A stretch of 9,093 bases of DNA, from NCBI GenBank assembly GCA_937919155.1, contig CALFPM010000192.1, forward strand, positions 1 through 9,093, given 5' to 3'. Origin of the DNA: an uncultured Clostridia bacterium. GTDB lineage: Bacteria > Bacillota > Clostridia > Oscillospirales > Acutalibacteraceae. Positions 5,102 to 9,093 of the stretch are shown here, in pieces. The first letter of the stretch is position 1. Each line of letters opens with the position of its first letter. A program made the position numbers and the translations under genes. The notes under the pieces are model-generated. The model was not told the DNA's origin and searched no databases. It worked only from the letters and a program-made list of their open reading frames with translations.

Positions 5102-6819
5102 ACCGCATCCTCCTCATCAAACTGCGAAAGATGGATTTCTCTGTAGACATCGTTAGTCTTCAGCAATTCGGCGTGAGTTCCGATTTCTGCCGAACCGTCA
5201 TCAAGAACAATAATTTTATCGGCATGCATAATCGAGGAAGTGCGCTGAGAAACGATGAACACCACGGTGTCGCCCTGATTCTGTGCAATTGCCTTGCGCA
5301 TTGCGGCATCCGTTGCATAGTCGAGAGCACTTGAACTGTCATCAAGAATAAGTATATCCGCATCTTTGATAATTGCTCTTGCAACCGCAAGGCGCTGACG
5401 CTGACCGCCGGAGAAATTTCTGCCGCCCTGCTCAACGGGTGCATCAAGCACTCCGTCTTTTTTCATAATGAAGTCCTTAGCCTGAGCAATTTCAAGAGCA
5501 TTCATTATTTCCTCATCGGTTGCATTCTCTTTGCCCCAGCGCATATTATCTCTGACAGTGCCTTTGAAAAGCACGGATTTCTGAGGCACAACCGCTATTT
5601 TTGAACGCAATTCTTCAAGGGAAAGCTCATTCACATCCGCACCGCCCACAAGCACCTGACCCGAGGTCGCTCTGTAAAAGGCAGGAATAAGATTGACAAG
5701 CGTTGTCTTGCCTGAACCTGTTGAGCCGATAATTCCAACGGTTTCACCTTTTTTAACGGCAAAACTGATGTTATCAAGAGAGGTTTCGCCCGCACCTGCG
5801 TATGCAAATGAAACATTGCGGAATTCAACAATATTTTCACTTTTTGCGTTATATTCGGCACTGCCGCCCTGCTCCTCCGCGGGAGTTTCAAGCACCGCAC
5901 CGATTCTGCCTGCACAGGCAACTGATTTTGTGATGCTGATTATTAGGCTTGCAAATTTCACAAGCTCAACAAGAATTTGTGACATATAGTTATAGAGTGC
6001 AACAACCGCACCCTGAGTTATAAGACCCGCCTCAACTCTGATTGCACCTTTGTAGATAAGCACTGCAATTCCGATGTTGATAATAACGCAGGTAACAGGA
6101 TTCATCAGCGCCGATATTCTGCCCGTGAATTCCTGAATTGCAGTGAGCGAATCGTTGCGCTCTCTGAATTCTTCAACCTGCTCATTCTCTTTGCAGAATG
6201 CGCGGATCACCTTTGCACCCGTGAGACTTTCTCTTGCCGTGCAAAGCACTTTGTCCAGCGCAAGACGGACTTTTTTATAGAAAGGAATGCAGTAAAACAT
6301 TATTCCGAAAACAACAATTGAGAGAAACGGAATGACCACGACAAATGTCATTGCCGCATTCTTATCAACAGTAAATGCCATTACCATTGCACCGATAACA
6401 ACAAAAGGTGAACGCAGAAGCAGACGCAGAGTGAGATTGAGTCCGCTCTGCACGCTGTCCATATCACCTGTCATACGGGTTATAAGAGTGGCAGTGCCCG
6501 ATGAATCTGTTTTTTCGTAGGAAAGTCTGCTGATATGCTCAAACAAAGCATGTTTAAGCCTTTTCACAAAGCTTACGGATGCTTTTGCGGCAAAAAACTG
6601 CGCCGTGAGCGAAAATCCGAGACCAACTGCCGCCAAAAGAACAAGAACGCCGCACATTCTGAGTATGTATGAAGTGTCCCTGTTTGCAATTCCCGTGTCA
6701 ATTATCTCGGCAACCACAAGAGGCACAAAAAGTTCAAGAATTGCCTCAAACATCTTGAACAACGGTGCCAGCACGCACAAAGCACGGCTGCCTTTCAGAT
6801 ATTTAAACAAATTTTTCAT
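5098..6819 (-). CDS. Heterodimeric ABC exporter, non-catalytic half-transporter (degenerate Walker B)
   Basis: This 573-residue half-transporter has a six-helix membrane domain (about 1-315) and an ATPase domain (about 330-573). Walker A GSTGSGKT (365-372), Gln413 and signature FSGGQ (469-473) are normal. The catalytic Glu is replaced by Asp494 in 'ILILDDSSS', and the switch His by Gln525 in 'FIVSQRTSS'. These two substitutions mark the degenerate site of heterodimeric exporters (TM287-like). It is first in the two-gene operon. I chose the ATG at 6819-6817 because AAAGGG lies 7 nt upstream. The frame can be extended ten codons to a TTG at 6849, but that has no ribosome site and would begin near the predicted transcription start. 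The 3' end overlaps the partner gene by 4 bp. The substrate is unknown; multidrug or metabolite export is the usual assignment. Confidence 0.95.
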   Translation of the reverse strand: MKNLFKYLKGSRALCVLAPLFKMFEAILELFVPLVVAEIIDTGIANRDTSYILRMCGVLVLLAAVGLGFSLTAQFFAAKASVSFVKRLKHALFEHISRLSYEKTDSSGTATLITRMTGDMDSVQSGLNLTLRLLLRSPFVVIGAMVMAFTVDKNAAMTFVVVIPFLSIVVFGIMFYCIPFYKKVRLALDKVLCTARESLTGAKVIRAFCKENEQVEEFRERNDSLTAIQEFTGRISALMNPVTCVIINIGIAVLIYKGAIRVEAGLITQGAVVALYNYMSQILVELVKFASLIISITKSVACAGRIGAVLETPAEEQGGSAEYNAKSENIVEFRNVSFAYAGAGETSLDNISFAVKKGETVGIIGSTGSGKTTLVNLIPAFYRATSGQVLVGGADVNELSLEELRSKIAVVPQKSVLFKGTVRDNMRWGKENATDEEIMNALEIAQAKDFIMKKDGVLDAPVEQGGRNFSGGQRQRLAVARAIIKDADILILDDSSSALDYATDAAMRKAIAQNQGDTVVFIVSQRTSSIMHADKIIVLDDGSAEIGTHAELLKTNDVYREIHLSQFDEEDAV

Positions 6820-6826
6820 AATCAAA

Positions 6827-6832
6827 CCCTTT
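6827..6832 (-). promoter_or_regulatory. Ribosome-binding site deciding the exporter start
   Basis: AAAGGG on the minus strand, 7 nt before the ATG at 6819-6817. No comparable site precedes the alternative TTG at 6849-6847. Confidence 0.7.
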
Positions 6833-6855
6833 CGAGTATTATATTCCAAATAGTT

Positions 6856-6884
6856 ATTTTACCATAAATGCCTTCATTTGTGAA
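6856..6884 (-). promoter_or_regulatory. Promoter of the ABC exporter operon
   Basis: The minus strand has -35 TTCACA (6884-6879, 5/6), a 17-bp spacer, and -10 TAAAAT (6861-6856, 5/6) preceded by TGG, an extended -10. A start near 6849 gives a leader of about 30 nt containing the AAAGGG ribosome site. Confidence 0.65.
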
Positions 6885-6923
6885 GTGCAGGAACGAATTT
6901 AATGAAATAAATGTAAAAAATAT

Positions 6924-6946
6924 TATAATTCCTTTAAAGAATTATA
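6924..6946. repeat. 23-bp inverted repeat between divergent genes; candidate operator
   Basis: TATAATTC (6924-6931) and GAATTATA (6939-6946) are perfect 8-bp inverted arms around a 7-bp centre. It lies between the exporter promoter (minus) and the acyltransferase-like gene (plus), as expected for a dimeric repressor site. It is AT-rich, so chance is possible, and no regulator gene lies in the window. Confidence 0.35.
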
Positions 6947-6960
6947 GTTTGAGGGTTGTG

Positions 6961-6969
6961 TGATAAAAT
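6961..6969 (+). promoter_or_regulatory. Possible extended -10 element for the E2-like gene
   Basis: TGA TAAAAT (5/6 to TATAAT, with TGn) lies about 50 bp before the start at 7020. The -35 region 17 bp upstream (6941-6946) is poor and overlaps the right arm of the inverted repeat, so a repressor there would block it. Tentative. Confidence 0.35.
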
Positions 6970-7019
6970 TTTTGTGATCAGGATAATATTTACCCGATTC
7001 ATAAAACGGAGGAAAAACA

Positions 7020-7934
7020 ATGAAACCCACAAAAGTAAAGCATTTCGGAATCGCAAGAAAAATCGTTGCAAATATGACTTCGGAAAGCTGGGAAACAATC
7101 CCGCACACTTCTTTTATCTACGAACCTGAAGTCACGGATTTTATGAATGTTGTCAAGGAGCTTAATGCTTCGGGCAAATTCCCCGTAAAGCTGACCGTCA
7201 ACACGGTTATGCTCAAAGCTCTTGCAGAAGCATTCAAGGCTGCTCCCCAGCTTAACGCTCACATCAAGTTCAACCGCAAACTGGTCAGGGGCGAGGTTAC
7301 CGAGTGGGACGAAATCCACGCAGGCATGACCTGGATTCTCCCCAACGGCGAAATGATGACGATTAACCTTCACGACATCGGCAACAAAAATCTTGTTGAG
7401 CTTGCCGAGTATGTAGCCGATGTAGGCAGAAAAATCAACAATACCGACTTGACTGAGGTTATGTTCTCTGTTTCGTTCAACGATACCATTGAAAAGCTCA
7501 AAAAGGGCAAAATCAAGCAGGCTGTTCTCCGCCTTGTCGGTGCAAAGACAGGCAAGCACAAGATAAAAACACTTTCAGGTCAGGCAAAAAAGGACTACTA
7601 CGCAATCCCCGAAACAGACAGACTCACTGCCTATGACATAAAGCAGGGCACGGTTACAATTTCCAACATCGGTTCTCTTATCAGAGGTATCAACGGCAGA
7701 GTTGCCCTCCTTTCAATCATCCCTCCCCAGGTTTTCGTTTGCTGCATCGGCACAATTATGAAAAAGCCCGTTATCAAACAAGACGAAAACGGCAACGACA
7801 TCATCGTTGTGGGCAACGAAATGCCCATCGACCTTGTTTTTGACCACAGAGCGGTTGATTTCGGCGAGGTTGTTCCCTTCATTCAGCGCCTTGAAGATAT
7901 TTTCAGGAATCCCGAACAGATGTATAACTGGTAA
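7020..7934 (+). CDS. Stand-alone 2-oxoacid dehydrogenase E2-type acyltransferase domain protein
   Basis: This 304-residue protein matches the catalytic domain of dihydrolipoamide acyltransferases (CAT-like fold). Features are a 'MTSESWETIPHTSF' N-terminal motif, an 'LTVNTVMLKALAEAF' helix, 'TISNIGS' (213-219), and C-terminal 'DHRAVDFGEVVPFIQRLEDIF' near 275-295 (only key residues cited). His276 and Asp280 correspond to the catalytic His and Asp of the E2 HRxxDG motif; the Gly is replaced by Phe281, with Gly at 282. No lipoyl domain or E1/E3-binding domain precedes it, and no E1 or E3 gene lies nearby, so it is unlikely to be a normal complex core. An acyl transfer or CAT-like role is inference. 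ATG follows GGAGG at 7 nt. It is divergent from the exporter and followed by its own terminator. Confidence 0.88.
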   Translation: MKPTKVKHFGIARKIVANMTSESWETIPHTSFIYEPEVTDFMNVVKELNASGKFPVKLTVNTVMLKALAEAFKAAPQLNAHIKFNRKLVRGEVTEWDEIHAGMTWILPNGEMMTINLHDIGNKNLVELAEYVADVGRKINNTDLTEVMFSVSFNDTIEKLKKGKIKQAVLRLVGAKTGKHKIKTLSGQAKKDYYAIPETDRLTAYDIKQGTVTISNIGSLIRGINGRVALLSIIPPQVFVCCIGTIMKKPVIKQDENGNDIIVVGNEMPIDLVFDHRAVDFGEVVPFIQRLEDIFRNPEQMYNW

Positions 7935-7942
7935 AAATTCAG

Positions 7943-7971
7943 ACTCCTTTGCCTCGGCAAGGGAGTTTTTT
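7943..7971 (+). terminator. Rho-independent terminator of the E2-like gene
   Basis: ACTCCTTTGCC (7943-7953) pairs with GGCAAGGGAGT (7956-7966) through one T-G wobble, with a very short loop, and runs into TTTTTT (7966-7971). It begins 8 bp after the stop codon, making the gene monocistronic. Confidence 0.9.
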
Positions 7972-7972
7972 G

Positions 7973-8001
7973 TTGCAAATGTTTATGTATGTTGATATAA
8001 T
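7973..8001 (+). promoter_or_regulatory. Promoter of the alpha-galactosidase gene
   Basis: -35 TTGCAA (7973-7978, 4/6), a 17-bp spacer, and -10 TATAAT (7996-8001, 6/6) with TGA just before it (extended -10). It directly follows the upstream terminator. A start near 8008 gives a leader of about 44 nt, which carries two ACCGTT repeats 12 bp apart (8009-8014, 8021-8026). Confidence 0.75.
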
Positions 8002-8051
8002 GACCTAAACCGTTCAAATCACCGTTAAAACAAAAGTAAGGATTTGATTGT

Positions 8052-9093
8052 ATGAAAAATTATTTTGATGCTTACCGCACAGACGGCGAAAATCCCGTAT
8101 TTTGCTACCGAAGCGGTCTTGCTGTTTACGAAGAAACTTTTTATAACGGAATTCTAGTTTCATCGGGTTACAACGCCTCGGGTTACCTCTTGGGGCTCCT
8201 TGAAGCGTGTCCCTCATGGCTCGACCCCCGCGATTTTCACGAGCCGTCATCCTTCAACATTGAAATTGACGGTCAGTGCATTGATTACCGCCTCAAGCTG
8301 ATTGGCTTCGAAACCTCGGAAAGCAACGGCACGCTGGAAGCAATAACCACTCTTGAAAGTGAAATAAAACCCGTAAGACTCAGAATACATACGGTTCTTG
8401 ACGGCTCGCAGATGTTCAGCCGCTATATAGAAATCGAAAACCTTTCCGACACAAATCTTAATCTGAGCAGACTTGTGCTTCTCGGCGGCGGCATTGAAGA
8501 AACAGACCGCAGTCACTACGGATGCAATGACCTGAACAAAATCTATTCCGCAGGCTATTTTGAAAGTGACAAATGGGGCAGAGAGGGCGAATTTGCCTGG
8601 CACGACCTGCACCCCGAAGAACTGACGGTCAGAACCCGTTTCGGCAGGGACAGATTCCGACACCCCCTTATTTTCATCAGAAACAACCTGACTGGTGTAA
8701 TGTATTTCTCGCAAATCGGCTGGAGCGGCGGTTGCAGTTTCACCGTTGATTATCACGCTGACCGCGAAAGAAGCGACAGCCTCCTTTCATTCAAAGCAGA
8801 AATCACCGCACACAACCCCCTCACGGTCATTCCTCCGAAATCCGTTTTTACTTCACCTGAAGTACATATGGGTGTTGTTCTCGGTGACCTTGACTGCGCA
8901 GTGAATGAAATGCACTCACACATCCGCAAATCCGTGCTGACAATACCCGAAGCTTCTCCCGATGAGTGTCTTGTAGGCGGAGGAATGGGCGCGGAACACG
9001 ATATGTCCGTTGAAACCTCAAAAAAATATGCAAAATGCTTCGCCGATATGGGCGCGGAGGTTTTCATTGTTGATGCAGGCTGGGTGTGCCCTC
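8052..9093 (+). CDS. GH36-type alpha-galactosidase, N-terminal part (cut by window end)
   Basis: The frame is open from ATG 8052 to the window end (347 complete codons). TAAGGA lies 9 nt before the ATG. Residues about 1-290 form the N-terminal beta-sandwich of GH36 glycosidases: 'RYIEIENLS', 'RFRHPLIFIRNN', 'VMYFSQIGWSGG', and the closing 'SPEVHMGVVLGDLDCAVNEMH'. From about residue 305 the catalytic barrel begins, ending here with 'GAEVFIVDAGW' (335-344). The catalytic Asp residues lie beyond the window. Two details differ from textbook members: the usual NSWEA-like segment is replaced by 'GGGMGAEHDMS', and the usual DDGW is DAGW (Asp341, Ala342). Family members release terminal alpha-galactose from oligosaccharides such as melibiose and raffinose; here the changes leave specificity open. 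No signal peptide is seen, so it is probably cytoplasmic. Confidence 0.88.
   Translation, partial: MKNYFDAYRTDGENPVFCYRSGLAVYEETFYNGILVSSGYNASGYLLGLLEACPSWLDPRDFHEPSSFNIEIDGQCIDYRLKLIGFETSESNGTLEAITTLESEIKPVRLRIHTVLDGSQMFSRYIEIENLSDTNLNLSRLVLLGGGIEETDRSHYGCNDLNKIYSAGYFESDKWGREGEFAWHDLHPEELTVRTRFGRDRFRHPLIFIRNNLTGVMYFSQIGWSGGCSFTVDYHADRERSDSLLSFKAEITAHNPLTVIPPKSVFTSPEVHMGVVLGDLDCAVNEMHSHIRKSVLTIPEASPDECLVGGGMGAEHDMSVETSKKYAKCFADMGAEVFIVDAGWVCP

Noticed and set aside
6838..6843. Perfect TATAAT on the minus strand before the exporter
   Set aside because: The -35 region at 17-18 bp is poor, and transcription would begin inside the ribosome site. The TTCACA-17-TAAAAT promoter slightly upstream fits better.
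6820..6849. Ten-codon N-terminal extension of the exporter subunit from TTG
   Set aside because: No ribosome site, and it would start at about the predicted transcription start. ATG at 6819 has AAAGGG at 7 nt.
6956..6980. TTGTGTGAT / TTGTGATCA near-repeat upstream of the E2-like gene
   Set aside because: Resembles half of a CRP site but lacks the second half at proper spacing. Too weak to call.
6999..7559. Minus-strand 186-codon open frame
   Set aside because: Lies opposite the E2-like gene, whose motifs and ribosome site are clear. It is a codon-bias shadow.
8247..8756. Minus-strand 169-codon open frame
   Set aside because: Antisense to the GH36 domain. There is no recognisable family and no supporting context.

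Overview
The window looks like genomic DNA of a Gram-positive, clostridial gut-type bacterium (Ruminococcaceae/Oscillospiraceae-like is my inference). Supporting signs are a classic solute-binding lipoprotein, strong GGAGG-type ribosome sites, sigma-A promoters, compact operons ending in hairpin terminators, and moderate G+C (about 44% where counted). No tRNA, rRNA, CRISPR array, insertion sequence or integrase was seen.

Layout. (1) Positions 1-297: end of a plus-strand reading frame with a BACON domain, apparently fused at about 230-240 to foreign or rearranged DNA. (2) About 222-361, minus strand: a consensus promoter, an ideal ribosome site and a 23-codon hydrophobic leader that stops right at that junction. 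(3) 443-3283, minus strand: an operon for polar amino-acid uptake (lipoprotein SBP, permease, ATPase) followed by a DUF2500-like membrane-anchored protein, with a promoter at the 5' end and a terminator at the 3' end. (4) 3295-6884, minus strand: two translationally coupled half-transporters forming one asymmetric heterodimeric ABC exporter, also with promoter and terminator. (5) 6820-7019: divergent intergenic region with a 23-bp inverted repeat. (6) 7020-7971, plus strand: a stand-alone 2-oxoacid dehydrogenase E2-type acyltransferase domain with its own terminator. (7) 7973-9093, plus strand: a promoter and the first 347 codons of a GH36-type alpha-galactosidase cut by the window end.

Function. 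The uptake operon and the exporter are independent transcription units: a terminator and a fresh promoter lie between them. The acyltransferase-like gene is divergent from the exporter and might share regulation through the 23-bp palindrome. The glycosidase is a separate unit.

The most notable signals are two probable seams. One lies inside the ATPase gene near 1000-1050, where G+C falls from 56% (481-1020) to 44% (1081-1620) and codon choice changes abruptly. The other lies near 230-240, between the BACON fragment and the minus-strand leader. They may be real recombination or a metagenomic assembly chimera; sequence alone cannot decide. I see no convincing new multi-gene system; the rest is well-known families with some unusual details.
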